NCBI RefSeq assembly: GCF_009729205.1
Contig: NZ_VTHB01000003.1
Coordinates: 124,001-188,000, forward strand
From: Mycobacteroides sp. CBMA 271
Lineage (GTDB): Bacteria > Actinomycetota > Actinomycetes > Mycobacteriales > Mycobacteriaceae
Length of the DNA: 64,000 bases
Direction of reading: 5' to 3'
Shown here: positions 28,111 to 35,857 of the stretch, one piece after another
How positions within the stretch are numbered: position 1 is the first letter of the stretch
Layout of the letters: every line of letters begins with the position of its first letter
Notes under the pieces: generated by a model
The model's database searches: none
The model's input: the letters and a program-made list of their open reading frames with translations, nothing else
What the model was told of the DNA's origin: nothing
Program-made: the position numbers and the translations under genes

Positions 28111-29433
28111 ATGCCACAGGAGCTCACCGCAGAACAAGCCGCTGCATTGTTGGAACCAGTCGATACGCTCGGTATCCCTCTGGGCCCCGGTCAGCCCCCG
28201 GCCTTGCTGCGCGCTCTCGGCGTGCGCCAGGATTGGACGGATCTGCGGGTGTATGGCGCGCTGCTTGCGGTTGGCACCGAACTATTCTCCCGACCTGGTG
28301 TGCACTATCTATCCGGCTTCTTCGGTCCGATCGAGCGTGCGCTGCGAGACATGGGCGCCGATATCGAGTTCGCGGCTGCGGACTTTCGTCGGTTTGGGCC
28401 GTTGCTTGAGCGCCAGTCGCCACGGGTGATGACGACCGTCGCGACGCCGCCGGATGCCGACGGCTGGTGCTCTCTCTCGCTACATGCGGGCGGGACGATC
28501 GGTGAATTACGCCGTGCGGGCGAAGATCCCGAGCGACTGCTCATCGTCGAAGTCTCGGACGGTTATCCGCGCACATCCGGTTTCGGGGAGCAGCATCGCC
28601 ACGCGCTGCACGTCGACGAGATCGATATCTTGGTGTCTTCGACGGACGCACCGCTCGCGTTGCCCGGGGGCGATGCGGGGCCGTCGGATGTCGATCGGGC
28701 CATCGCGCAGCACGCCGTCGCATTCATCGGATCGGGGGCGACGTTGCAAACCGGAATCGGCGCCATTCCCAACCAGATTGCGACGTTGTTGGCCGAGGGG
28801 GACGGCGGCGGCTATGGGCTGCACAGCGAGATGTTCACCGACGGCTGCATGCAGCTGCACCGCGCCGGCAAGATCACCAACACCGGCAAGGGGCAGTACG
28901 ACGGCGTGAGCGTGACGACCTTCGCGTTCGGGTCACCGGAGCTCTACAAGTGGCTGGACGGCAACACCGAAGTTGCGTTCCTGCCGGTCGAGATTGTCAA
29001 CGCGCCGGAGGTGATCGCCGCCAACAACGACATGATCTCGATCAACGGTGCGCTCGCGGTCGACATCCAGGGGCAGGTGGTCGCCGACACCATCAACGGG
29101 GCACAGTTCAGTGGAATCGGCGGTGCCGAGGACTTCGTGGCGGGGGCCGGGCTGGAGCTGTCGGACCGTTCGCTGATCTGCCTGCCCTCGACGTTCGAAA
29201 AGGATGGCGTGCTGCAGTCGCGCATCGTGCCGTGGTTCGGTCCGGGTGCCGTGATCACCACTCCGCGGCACCAGGTCGATGTGGTTATCACCGAGTACGG
29301 CGCCGCCGAGTTGGAAGGCAGGACGGTCCGCGAGCGCGGCGAGGCACTGGCGGCCATCGCGCACCCGCAGTTCCGAGAGGCCCTCTTGGCGGCTGCCGAA
29401 CGCGCGTCGAACGGCCGTTCACCGGTCAGCTGA
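28111..29433 (+). CDS. Acetyl-CoA hydrolase/CoA-transferase family protein
   Basis: A 440-residue class I CoA-transferase fold protein that moves CoA between acyl-CoA and a carboxylate such as acetate. GIGAIPNQI is the oxyanion/CoA-binding loop. The SGIGGAEDF segment carries the expected catalytic Glu, and ITEYGAAELEGRTVRERG is the C-terminal signature. Start ATG 28111 is chosen; a long upstream extension in the same frame is antisense to the ABC ATPase and not credible. It is divergent from the ABC genes. It may serve butyrate or acetate metabolism. Confidence 0.85.
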   Translation: MPQELTAEQAAALLEPVDTLGIPLGPGQPPALLRALGVRQDWTDLRVYGALLAVGTELFSRPGVHYLSGFFGPIERALRDMGADIEFAAADFRRFGPLLERQSPRVMTTVATPPDADGWCSLSLHAGGTIGELRRAGEDPERLLIVEVSDGYPRTSGFGEQHRHALHVDEIDILVSSTDAPLALPGGDAGPSDVDRAIAQHAVAFIGSGATLQTGIGAIPNQIATLLAEGDGGGYGLHSEMFTDGCMQLHRAGKITNTGKGQYDGVSVTTFAFGSPELYKWLDGNTEVAFLPVEIVNAPEVIAANNDMISINGALAVDIQGQVVADTINGAQFSGIGGAEDFVAGAGLELSDRSLICLPSTFEKDGVLQSRIVPWFGPGAVITTPRHQVDVVITEYGAAELEGRTVRERGEALAAIAHPQFREALLAAAERASNGRSPVS

Positions 29434-29435
29434 CG

Positions 29436-30071
29436 TCAGCCCTGCTCCACGGTGTTGTTGCTACCCGACTTGCTGACATCGGGTTCTCCGGACTGGAACG
29501 TGACCTTGTTGTCGAAGCCCGAGACGCCGATCTTCCCCGCGGTGCCCACGGTCACCACGTTCTCAACGCCGGATACCGTGAGGGTGTCGCAATTGCCTTC
29601 GATTTCAACGGTATTGGAGACCCCACTGACGTTGATCGAGCACTCGTCACACGTCACCATGACGTGCTTGTGCGTGCCGGAGACGCTGTACGTCGACCCG
29701 GGCGGCACGAATGTGGGGCCAGGAACCGAGGTGGATGACGGCGTCAGGCTTGTTCGCGTCGGAAGCCTCACGATCGTTGAACGCGTGGGGCGCGCCGTCG
29801 TCACGCTCGAGCTTGTCGAAACATCGTGGGGGATAGTCGGTTTGGCGGCGTAGAAGGCGATTCCCGCACCTCCTGCGGCGAGCGCCGCCGCGAAGACAGC
29901 GAACCGCCGGCCATTCTTGGGGACGGAAGGGCGCGGCATCTGCGTCGTGCCGTACACCGGCGGCGGATAGGGGCTCTGGCGGGGGACGCCCAGCTCCGAC
30001 GTTCGGGTCCGCTCGCTCAGCGAGCGTTCCAGCTCCCGGATTCTGGCTTCGGGGTCACCATCCGGCTCCAT
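29436..30071 (-). CDS. DUF3060 membrane-anchored protein
   Basis: A 211-residue protein. It has a short cytoplasmic N-terminus with an acidic-basic helix (DPEARIRELERSLSERTR), one transmembrane segment (about residues 57-76), a Ser/Thr/Pro-rich linker and a C-terminal beta domain of about 90 residues. That domain contains the repeating VSGxxNTVxIxG-type strands of DUF3060 (GVSNTVEIEG, GVENVVTVG, GFDNKVTFQ, GSNNTV). The function is unknown; it is likely on the cell surface. Its stop is 2 bases from the convergent CoA-transferase stop. Confidence 0.82.
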   Translation of the reverse strand: MEPDGDPEARIRELERSLSERTRTSELGVPRQSPYPPPVYGTTQMPRPSVPKNGRRFAVFAAALAAGGAGIAFYAAKPTIPHDVSTSSSVTTARPTRSTIVRLPTRTSLTPSSTSVPGPTFVPPGSTYSVSGTHKHVMVTCDECSINVSGVSNTVEIEGNCDTLTVSGVENVVTVGTAGKIGVSGFDNKVTFQSGEPDVSKSGSNNTVEQG

Positions 30072-30184
30072 CGACAGATGGTCGCACACTGGATCCCGCG
30101 CAAATAGTGTCTTCGGGCGCGACCGCTGCCCCAACTGTGGCCATCTGGAACTATTCGCGGGCAAGTGGTTATAGCCTCGAACTC

Positions 30185-30574
30185 ATGACCTCGCCCGACG
30201 TTGTGGCGGCCGAACCACAACTGTTCGTGACCGACTTGGAGCGTGCCATCGGCTTCTTCGTCGACAAGCTTGGTTTCGAGGTGGCGTTCACCTACGGCGA
30301 GCCGCCCTTCTACGGCCAGGTGCGGCGCGGCGGCGCGAACTTGAATCTACGCAAGGTCGCCGGTCCCGTGTATGACAGCAATTTCCTTGCCACAGAACGT
30401 GATCCGCTGTCTGCGGTGGTCACGGTGTACAAGCTTGGGCCACTCCATGAGGAGTATCGGGTAGCGGGTGTGGACTTTCACCAGCCGATGCAGACCGAGG
30501 CGTGGGGGAGCGCCACCTTCATCGTGAAAGACCCCGACGGGAATCTCATCCTGTTCTCCGGCGCCGAAATCTGA
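30185..30574 (+). CDS. VOC-superfamily (glyoxalase/bleomycin-resistance fold) protein
   Basis: A 129-residue vicinal-oxygen-chelate protein. The repeated beta-alpha-beta-beta-beta units start with FVTDLERAIGFFVDKLGFEVAF and end with FIVKDPDGNLILFSG, where the final Glu is a typical metal ligand. The substrate is unknown. A TAGCCT -10 box (30172-30177) stands 7 bases before ATG 30185, and no ribosome site is seen, so the mRNA is probably leaderless. Confidence 0.85.
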   Translation: MTSPDVVAAEPQLFVTDLERAIGFFVDKLGFEVAFTYGEPPFYGQVRRGGANLNLRKVAGPVYDSNFLATERDPLSAVVTVYKLGPLHEEYRVAGVDFHQPMQTEAWGSATFIVKDPDGNLILFSGAEI

Positions 30575-30609
30575 AGCAACTCTCGCCTTCTAGGCCGTCG
30601 GCGGTGACA

Positions 30610-30993
30610 ATGGGCGGCATGCAATTGCCAAACTCGTTCGACGGGCTCGCGACCGACAACGGTAAGTCCATCGTCTATGGCGAGCCGTATGCGACGGCAG
30701 ACGGCACCATGGTCATCACCGTTGCCAAGGTGCGCAGCCGCGGTCGCGGCCCAGACGGTGAACCTTTGGAAACACTGGCCAGACCGTTGGGTGTGTTCGC
30801 CGTCAAAGACGGGAACGCCCAATGGTGTCCGGCGTTTAACGCTGACCGAGCCTCGACGTTGGGCATAGTCACCGGACTGCTGGCGGCAGTGTTGGGACTT
30901 GCGGCCGTCATCCGTCGGCCTCCGTGGCCAGATCTCACTCTGCCTGGTTGGTCGCCTGCGGAGAATCCGCATTGGGGCCGCGGCGGACGCTGA
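30610..30993 (+). CDS. Small membrane protein with YtfJ-like segment, unknown function
   Basis: A 127-residue hypothetical protein. Residues 10-60 (NGKSIVYGEPYATADGTMVITVAKVRSRG) resemble the conserved segment of sporulation-protein YtfJ-family proteins. A hydrophobic helix follows at about residues 82-98, then a Trp/Pro-rich tail. ATG 30610 or 30619 is the likely start. It lies 35 bases after the VOC gene and may share its transcript. Function is not assigned. Confidence 0.6.
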   Translation: MGGMQLPNSFDGLATDNGKSIVYGEPYATADGTMVITVAKVRSRGRGPDGEPLETLARPLGVFAVKDGNAQWCPAFNADRASTLGIVTGLLAAVLGLAAVIRRPPWPDLTLPGWSPAENPHWGRGGR

Positions 30994-31026
30994 CCGCTCA
31001 GCGCGCCCGCCGCCGCACCCAATCCG

Positions 31027-31641
31027 CTACTTCTGTGTGACGGTCTCCTTGAAGGTTCCGTCGCCCTGATTCAGCCAGGTGATGGAGCCCTTCTGGAATT
31101 CGCCGATCCAGCCGCCCTTGGCGACGTCGGGTCCGCCGGCCGTCTCGGCCTCGTCGGCGGTGGGGAAGCCGAGCTCACCACCCGCTGCGCCCTGGGCGGT
31201 GTACACCTTGAGGATTTCGCCCTGCACCAGGTGCGCACCGGTGGACGGTGAGCTGAAGATGGTGCCCTTGGCGAAGGCCTGCACCGTGCCGTCGCCCACC
31301 TTGTCGGGCTGTCCGGTCGGTAGGCCGAGCTTCGCCTCTCCGCCGGCCTTGGTGTACGCCTCGGCGACCGACGGCTCCAGCGTCACATCGCCGACACCGG
31401 GCACATTGACAGTGGACGGCGCGCCCGCGACGACGGACGACACCGCACTGCTGGCCGACGAGGCGGCACTCGATGCGGCGCTACCACCAGCACTGATAGC
31501 CGACGATGCGGCGCTTGTCGCACTCGACACCGACTCTTTAGCGGCGTTTCTGTCTTCTTGAGAACACGCGACGATGACCGCCGCTGATAAGGCCACGACG
31601 GAAACCGCGCCTGCTGCTCGTTTCATCAGATTGGTATCCAT
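31027..31641 (-). CDS. LGFP-repeat lipoprotein
   Basis: A 204-residue exported lipoprotein. The signal peptide ends at the lipobox AVIVAC (Cys26). A low-complexity Ser/Ala linker (about residues 35-75, alternating SSA and AAS) leads to two LGFP-type repeats (KLGLPTGQPDKVGDG and ELGFPTADEAETAGG). LGFP repeats occur in actinobacterial cell-wall proteins and are thought to contact the mycolyl-arabinogalactan layer. TACGTT (minus strand, 31653-31648) lies 6 bases before ATG 31641, suggesting a leaderless start. Confidence 0.85.
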   Translation of the reverse strand: MDTNLMKRAAGAVSVVALSAAVIVACSQEDRNAAKESVSSATSAASSAISAGGSAASSAASSASSAVSSVVAGAPSTVNVPGVGDVTLEPSVAEAYTKAGGEAKLGLPTGQPDKVGDGTVQAFAKGTIFSSPSTGAHLVQGEILKVYTAQGAAGGELGFPTADEAETAGGPDVAKGGWIGEFQKGSITWLNQGDGTFKETVTQK

Positions 31642-31710
31642 GATCTGAACGTAACAACCTAGACGCGGCCTCTAGGTGGGTTTTTCGATGTTCATCCAGT
31701 GGTCATCCAT

Positions 31711-31761
31711 CGATTTCGGTGCAAAAGGGTGCGCTCACCGCACACAGACGCACCGAAATCG
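31711..31761. terminator. Inverted repeat after the 31769-32257 gene, probable terminator
   Basis: Perfect 12-bp arms CGATTTCGGTGC (31711-31722) and GCACCGAAATCG (31750-31761) enclose a 27-base loop with internal pairing. It starts 8 bases past the stop of the minus-strand gene ending at 31769 and precedes the LGFP gene. There is no U-tract, as is usual in mycobacteria. Confidence 0.5.
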
Positions 31762-31768
31762 CAGAAAC

Positions 31769-32257
31769 CTAGGAGGCGGGAATCAGCTCGCAGACGTAGT
31801 CACCGACGTCGATGTGCACGTCGGCCGCCTCCGGCACCACGGGAGTGGGCACGACATTGAGCTGAAACTGTTCGCGACCAAAGTCGTCGGAGGTTCCGGG
31901 CCACTGTTCCTGCAGGATGTCGCTGATCAGGCCCGCGACGGCGGGCTCGGTGACACGGTACGTCTCGGCCTGGCAGAACTTCGAGTACACCTCGGTGACC
32001 CGGATACGTGCCTTCTCGATGGGCAGCGTGCCCAGGTCATCGCCGGACTCGGGATCGCGCACGGCGGTCCCGGTCGCGCCGATCACAGAGAAGATCATCC
32101 CGACCTCGACGCCGGCGTCATCACCCTTGTTGACCAGCACCGAGTAGCGGTCGACGATATCGGCGACCTTCCCGATGATCGGGTCGATTGGTCCCTCCGT
32201 GGCGTCGGCCTCCACATCACCAGCCGATTGCTCTGCTGGCTTCGTCTCTTCAGGCAT
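31769..32257 (-). CDS. Soluble beta-rich protein, FlgT C-terminal-like, unknown function
   Basis: A 162-residue protein with no signal peptide. An acidic N-terminus leads to IIGKVADIVDRYSVLVNKGDDAGVEVGM, and then a DPESGDDLGTLPIEKARIRVTEVY block. This pattern (valyl strand, Gly-x-x-x-Gly-(V/M), Dp-sG-e-lg, riVt-V) resembles the small beta-barrel C-terminal domain of FlgT-like proteins, though mycobacteria have no flagella. ATG 32257 overlaps the upstream gene's stop by 8 bases, so the two are co-expressed. Function unassigned. Confidence 0.65.
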   Translation of the reverse strand: MPEETKPAEQSAGDVEADATEGPIDPIIGKVADIVDRYSVLVNKGDDAGVEVGMIFSVIGATGTAVRDPESGDDLGTLPIEKARIRVTEVYSKFCQAETYRVTEPAVAGLISDILQEQWPGTSDDFGREQFQLNVVPTPVVPEAADVHIDVGDYVCELIPAS

Positions 32258-32876
32258 TGCCCACGCCGACGGTGTAGTTGTTCGGCCGCGAGGCGGTCTC
32301 GATCTTTTGCCGTTCGGGCTGCCCGGCGGTCTCCGCGGACGCGAAATCGGTCTTGGCCTTGGCCACCGCGGTGCTCGACACATTCCCCGACTCGCGCAGG
32401 GCCTGGAAGGCATGCCGCAAAGTCAGCCGGCTGATCGTCAGCGCAAGGTTCAGGGCGCTGGATGCGGACTGCTTGTTGCCCTCATTGAGGTCGTTGGACG
32501 CGGACGCGAGGTGCTTGTCCACGTCCATCATGCCCTGCAGCGTCACCATCGTCGCGTATGCCGACTGTCCGACATTGCGGTCAAGGTTGTTGCTCTGCTG
32601 AATGCGGTGATAGAGATCGGCAATCAAGATCCCCGCGACCAGGGCGAGCAGTGGAGTGACGATGCCCTGAACGAATCGTGCGAGTTCGGCGTCGCTAGCC
32701 GTGAAGCCGATAACCGCCGCGACGATGGTTGCGACAATTGCCGTCGCGACGATCGTCCAATGCACTAGCGAGGGCTTCGGTGGAAGCTTTTCTGAGTTTG
32801 CCAACGTCGTTACCGTCCGTTCGGTGAGTGGACACATTCCCTGCATCCGTGACCCCAAGAGCACTGACCGGAGCAT
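32250..32876 (-). CDS. Membrane protein paired with the FlgT-C-like gene, unknown function
   Basis: About 208 residues; the start is uncertain (ATG 32876, 32846 or 32837, none with a good ribosome site). Two predicted helices (about residues 40-62 and 72-95 from 32876) are followed by a charged helical cytoplasmic domain of about 110 residues (HRIQQSNNLDRNVGQ; LNLALTISRLTLRHAFQALRE). Not recognised. It overlaps the downstream soluble protein gene by 8 bases and probably forms a two-component membrane complex with it. Confidence 0.6.
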   Translation of the reverse strand: MLRSVLLGSRMQGMCPLTERTVTTLANSEKLPPKPSLVHWTIVATAIVATIVAAVIGFTASDAELARFVQGIVTPLLALVAGILIADLYHRIQQSNNLDRNVGQSAYATMVTLQGMMDVDKHLASASNDLNEGNKQSASSALNLALTISRLTLRHAFQALRESGNVSSTAVAKAKTDFASAETAGQPERQKIETASRPNNYTVGVGNA

Positions 32877-33001
32877 GCTAGCACCGCGCTCAGGTTCATC
32901 CAAGGTGAGGTTACGGACAGTACTCGATATTTGCTGAGTGGCCCGATCGTGTCGGGTTTGCTGAATTCTGTTGAATCGCAAAGGATTTTCTGGTGCGGTC
33001 C

Positions 33002-33448
33002 TCAGCACTGCTGTTCGGCGGCGGCATTCGTCGCGACGATCACCGCAGCTTGCCGGTCTGCAGGCAGTTCATGCCAGGACTTGTGGAAGGTCCCGGGTCC
33101 GACACTCGCGGAGCCCTGAATAGACCCCAGGTATCCCTCCACGAGCTGTGCGGGGCCGTCCTGCTTCCCGGTCATCCAGTCGGCCGCTGCCCGACAGGCC
33201 TGGTAGTACTCCTCCTCCAGGGAGCTGGGCGCGGCATTTACGGACGTCGTGACGCCCGCCGGGGACAGTCCAGGGCCGGACGCCGGGGGTTGGGCGGCGG
33301 GCGTCTCAAGCGGGGTGGTGGTGCTGGCCGGGGGGTTCGGTGCCGTCTTGTCTGTGTTCTCGTCGGAGTTCGACGAACACGCCGCACCGATCAATGGGAC
33401 GCAGAGGGCCATCAGAGTCGCGGCGATGCGAGTTGGAACGGTCACCAC
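33002..33448 (-). CDS. lpqV: LpqV-like lipoprotein
   Basis: A 148-residue lipoprotein. The signal peptide ends in LIGAAC (Cys24), followed by a Thr/Pro/Ala-rich linker. The C-terminal domain contains LSPAGVTTSVNA and SLEEEYYQACRAAADWM, which match M. tuberculosis LpqV (Rv1064c) from memory. Its position next to the cysteine dioxygenase and rhodanese genes (Rv1065-Rv1066) supports this. It is divergent from them. Function unknown; envelope-located. Confidence 0.82.
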   Translation of the reverse strand: MVTVPTRIAATLMALCVPLIGAACSSNSDENTDKTAPNPPASTTTPLETPAAQPPASGPGLSPAGVTTSVNAAPSSLEEEYYQACRAAADWMTGKQDGPAQLVEGYLGSIQGSASVGPGTFHKSWHELPADRQAAVIVATNAAAEQQC

Positions 33449-33532
33449 ACCAAACTAGCAAGTGCCTACCAGCGGCAACATTTACTCACTCAGAGCTTTT
33501 GCTCGGAGGGGAAAACCGCTGGAAAACGCCGG

Positions 33533-33538
33533 TACGAT
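33533..33538 (+). promoter_or_regulatory. -10 box of the cysteine dioxygenase operon leader
   Basis: TACGAT fits TANNNT and is followed, after 7 bases, by the GTG of the short Cys-rich reading frame at 33546. No Shine-Dalgarno sequence lies between them, so transcription probably begins at or within a base of that GTG. Confidence 0.5.
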
Positions 33539-33545
33539 GTGAGCT

Positions 33546-33587
33546 GTGATGGGACACAGAGGCTTTCAGGGGTGTTGTTGCGGCTAG
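33546..33587 (+). CDS. Leaderless 13-codon polycysteine leader peptide (attenuator uORF)
   Basis: The frame GTG-ATG-GGA-CAC-AGA-GGC-TTT-CAG-GGG-TGT-TGT-TGC-GGC-TAG encodes fM-M-G-H-R-G-F-Q-G-C-C-C-G, with three consecutive Cys codons just before the end. It sits 48 bases upstream of the cysteine dioxygenase ATG and begins at a predicted transcription start. Leaderless polycysteine short ORFs that sense cysteine supply are a described class in mycobacteria. Ribosome pausing at the Cys run would alter access to the weak ribosome site of the next gene (inference). The downstream GGCTAGCGCTGCTAG can form a small hairpin. Confidence 0.72.
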   Translation: MMGHRGFQGCCCG

Positions 33588-33635
33588 CGCTGCTAGTCCT
33601 CGGCCACCACTGCCCCTTCCATCGATTGAGCTTTC

Positions 33636-34205
33636 ATGACCTCTGCATCCGTCCTGGATCTGCGCCGGTTGGGCGCCGGATCCTCACCCACCCGACTGCG
33701 AGTACCGGACCTGCTGCGCATCACCGATGAGGGTGCCGACGACGCCCTGCGCGGACGTTTCGACCATCTACTGCCCAAGGGTGGCCTTCCGGTCGACGAG
33801 CGATGGGCCACCCGCATTCACGCCGACGACGAACTCGACGTCTGGCTGATCAGCTGGGTACCCGACAAGTCCACCGAGTTGCACGACCACAGCGGATCAC
33901 TCGGCGCGCTCACCGTGCTCAGCGGCTCGCTACACGAATACCGCTGGGATGGAAGCCAACTGGTGCGTCGCGGGCTGGATGCGGGCGATCAGGCAGGGTT
34001 TCCGCTCGGGTGGGTGCACGATGTCATGCGCGCTCCCCTGAAGTCGCGCGGCGCACCGGTTCCTGCCGAAATCGGACCCACCCTGAGCGTGCACGCCTAT
34101 TCGCCGCCGCTGACCGCGATGTCGTATTACGAAGTGACGCAGGCCAACACATTGCGGCGTAGCCGAACCATCCTCACCGACGAGCCCGAGGGGCCGGCGG
34201 CATGA
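33636..34205 (+). CDS. Cysteine dioxygenase-family cupin
   Basis: A 189-residue non-heme iron dioxygenase (cysteine plus O2 to cysteine sulfinate), orthologous by position to Rv1065. The three-His facial triad is visible as His83 and His85 (ELHDHSGS) and His128 (GWVHDVMR). The Cys-Tyr crosslink region is not evident, as in many bacterial thiol dioxygenases, so other thiols are possible substrates. It overlaps the rhodanese gene by 4 bases. The upstream polycysteine uORF suggests translation is tuned to cysteine. Confidence 0.88.
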   Translation: MTSASVLDLRRLGAGSSPTRLRVPDLLRITDEGADDALRGRFDHLLPKGGLPVDERWATRIHADDELDVWLISWVPDKSTELHDHSGSLGALTVLSGSLHEYRWDGSQLVRRGLDAGDQAGFPLGWVHDVMRAPLKSRGAPVPAEIGPTLSVHAYSPPLTAMSYYEVTQANTLRRSRTILTDEPEGPAA

Positions 34206-34570
34206 CGGTCCACGATCTGTTGGCCTCCGCGCGTGGGCGGCTGCGTCGCCTGCCCGCCGACGAGGTGCCCACTGCGCTGGGGCGCGGCGCGCGGCTGGTG
34301 GACATCCGGCCCGCGGCGCAACGGGCCATCGAGGGTGACGTGGTGAACGCGCTCGTCATAGAACGTAACGTCCTCGAGTGGCGCCTGGACCCCGAGAGTG
34401 ATGCGCGCATCCCGGAGGCCGGCAATCACGATGTCGAATGGATCATCCTGTGCCAAGAGGGCTATACGTCCAGCCTGGCCGCGGCCTCCCTGCAGGACAT
34501 CGGTCTCTATCGCGCCACCGACGTCATCGGCGGGTATCAGGCTCTCAAAGATAGGGGCATCTTCATCTAG
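34202..34570 (+). CDS. Rhodanese-domain sulfurtransferase
   Basis: A 122-residue single-domain rhodanese, orthologue of Rv1066. The active-site loop is C84-Q-E-G-Y-T-S, with Cys84 as the persulfide carrier, and the N-terminal LVDIRP motif is intact. Coupling to cysteine dioxygenase by ATGA overlap suggests it handles sulfur released from cysteine sulfinate or related thiols, perhaps passing persulfide to acceptors. Cytoplasmic. Confidence 0.9.
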   Translation: MTVHDLLASARGRLRRLPADEVPTALGRGARLVDIRPAAQRAIEGDVVNALVIERNVLEWRLDPESDARIPEAGNHDVEWIILCQEGYTSSLAAASLQDIGLYRATDVIGGYQALKDRGIFI

Positions 34571-34581
34571 CCCCGAGCTTT

Positions 34582-35079
34582 TCAGCCGAAGTCGCCCGCG
34601 TCACGCCGCAGATGCGTCAGCACGGACACCAGCGTGCGCGTGCGCGACGGTGACAGTCCGATCTGAGAGAAGACCTTGGCGTTGAGATCGCCGGATGCCA
34701 CCGCGCCGAGTTGACGCCCGACATCGGTGATCTCCACCAGTGTGCCGCGACCGTCCGTCGGATTCGGCACGCGTCGCACCAGCCCAGCTTCCTCCAGCCG
34801 GTCCACGGTATTGGTCACCGACGTGGGATGAACCTGAAGGCGCGCACTGGCTTTCGCCATCGGCATGGATCCGGCGCTGCTGAAGGACAGCAGCATCAGC
34901 AGCTCGTACCGTGAGAACGTCAGGCCATGCGGGCGCAGTACGTCTTCGACCCGGGCCAACATGATCTGATGCGCCCGCATCACCGAGGTCACCGCGGCCA
35001 TCCCGTCGGCGACCTCGCCCCAGCCGCTCTCAACCCAATTGCGATGGGCCTCGTCGACGGGATCGAACGGGAGATTCAT
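34582..35079 (-). CDS. MarR-family transcriptional regulator
   Basis: A 165-residue winged-helix dimer. Residues about 45-115 hold the HTH (LTFSRYELLMLLSFSSAGSM, then SARLQVHPTSVTNTVDRLEEAGLV) and the wing RVPNPTDGRGTLVEIT. It is the last gene of the minus-strand valine operon, 4 bases after echA8. It could sense an acyl-CoA or carboxylate and control the operon's operator at 40458-40477, but the link is inference. Confidence 0.9.
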   Translation of the reverse strand: MNLPFDPVDEAHRNWVESGWGEVADGMAAVTSVMRAHQIMLARVEDVLRPHGLTFSRYELLMLLSFSSAGSMPMAKASARLQVHPTSVTNTVDRLEEAGLVRRVPNPTDGRGTLVEITDVGRQLGAVASGDLNAKVFSQIGLSPSRTRTLVSVLTHLRRDAGDFG

Positions 35080-35083
35080 GGCG

Positions 35084-35857
35084 CTACTTGTGTGTGAAGT
35101 TAGCCGGACGCTTTTCGGTAAACGCGGCCATGCCTTCGGACTGGTCGGCCGTCGCGAATGCCGAGTGGAAAATCCTGCGCTCGAACAACAATCCCTCGGC
35201 GAGGCTGGACTCGAAGGCGCGGTTGACGGCTTCCTTGGCCATCATCGAGGCCGAGAGCGACATCTCCGAGATGGTCTTGGCGACGGCCTTGGCCTCGTCG
35301 AGCAGGCTCTCGGTGGGCACCACGCGCGACACCAGCCCGCTGCGCTCGGCTTCGGCGGCGTCCATATTGCGGCCGGTGAGAATCATGTCCATGGCCTTCG
35401 CTTTGCCGATGGCCCGGGTGAGCCGCTGCGAGCCACCCATGCCGGGCAGCACCCCAAGCTTGATTTCGGGCTGACCGAACTTGGCGTTCTCGGCGGCGAT
35501 CAGGAGATCGCACATCATGGCCAATTCGCATCCACCGCCGAGGGCGTATCCGCCCACCGCGGCGATCGTCGGGGTGCGCACGGCGGCCAACTTGGTCCAG
35601 GCGGCGAAGAAGTCGGAGCCGAACATGTCTCCGAACGACTGATCGGCCATCTCCTTGATATCCGCGCCCGCCGCGAATGCCTTCTCGCTACCAGTGATCA
35701 CGATGGCGCCGATGCCGTGGTCGGCGTCGAATTCGGCTGCAGCGGCCGTAACCTCGTTCATTACCCGCGAATTCAGTGCGTTGAGCGCCTTGGGGCGGTT
35801 CAGCGTTATGAGACCGACGCGTTCGATGCGCTCGGTGAGGATGGTTTCGAAAGTCAT
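35084..35857 (-). CDS. echA8: Enoyl-CoA hydratase
   Basis: A 257-residue crotonase that hydrates trans-2-enoyl-Co[12 protein letters not shown] and the [31 protein letters not shown] blocks carry the oxyanion-hole Gly residues and the two catalytic Glu positions. It is orthologous to M. tuberculosis EchA8 (Rv1070c). In this operon it would act on methacrylyl-CoA in valine breakdown or serve general beta-oxidation. It overlaps mmsB by 4 bases. Confidence 0.93.
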   Translation of the reverse strand: MTFETILTERIERVGLITLNRPKALNALNSRVMNEVTAAAAEFDADHGIGAIVITGSEKAFAAGADIKEMADQSFGDMFGSDFFAAWTKLAAVRTPTIAAVGGYALGGGCELAMMCDLLIAAENAKFGQPEIKLGVLPGMGGSQRLTRAIGKAKAMDMILTGRNMDAAEAERSGLVSRVVPTESLLDEAKAVAKTISEMSLSASMMAKEAVNRAFESSLAEGLLFERRIFHSAFATADQSEGMAAFTEKRPANFTHK

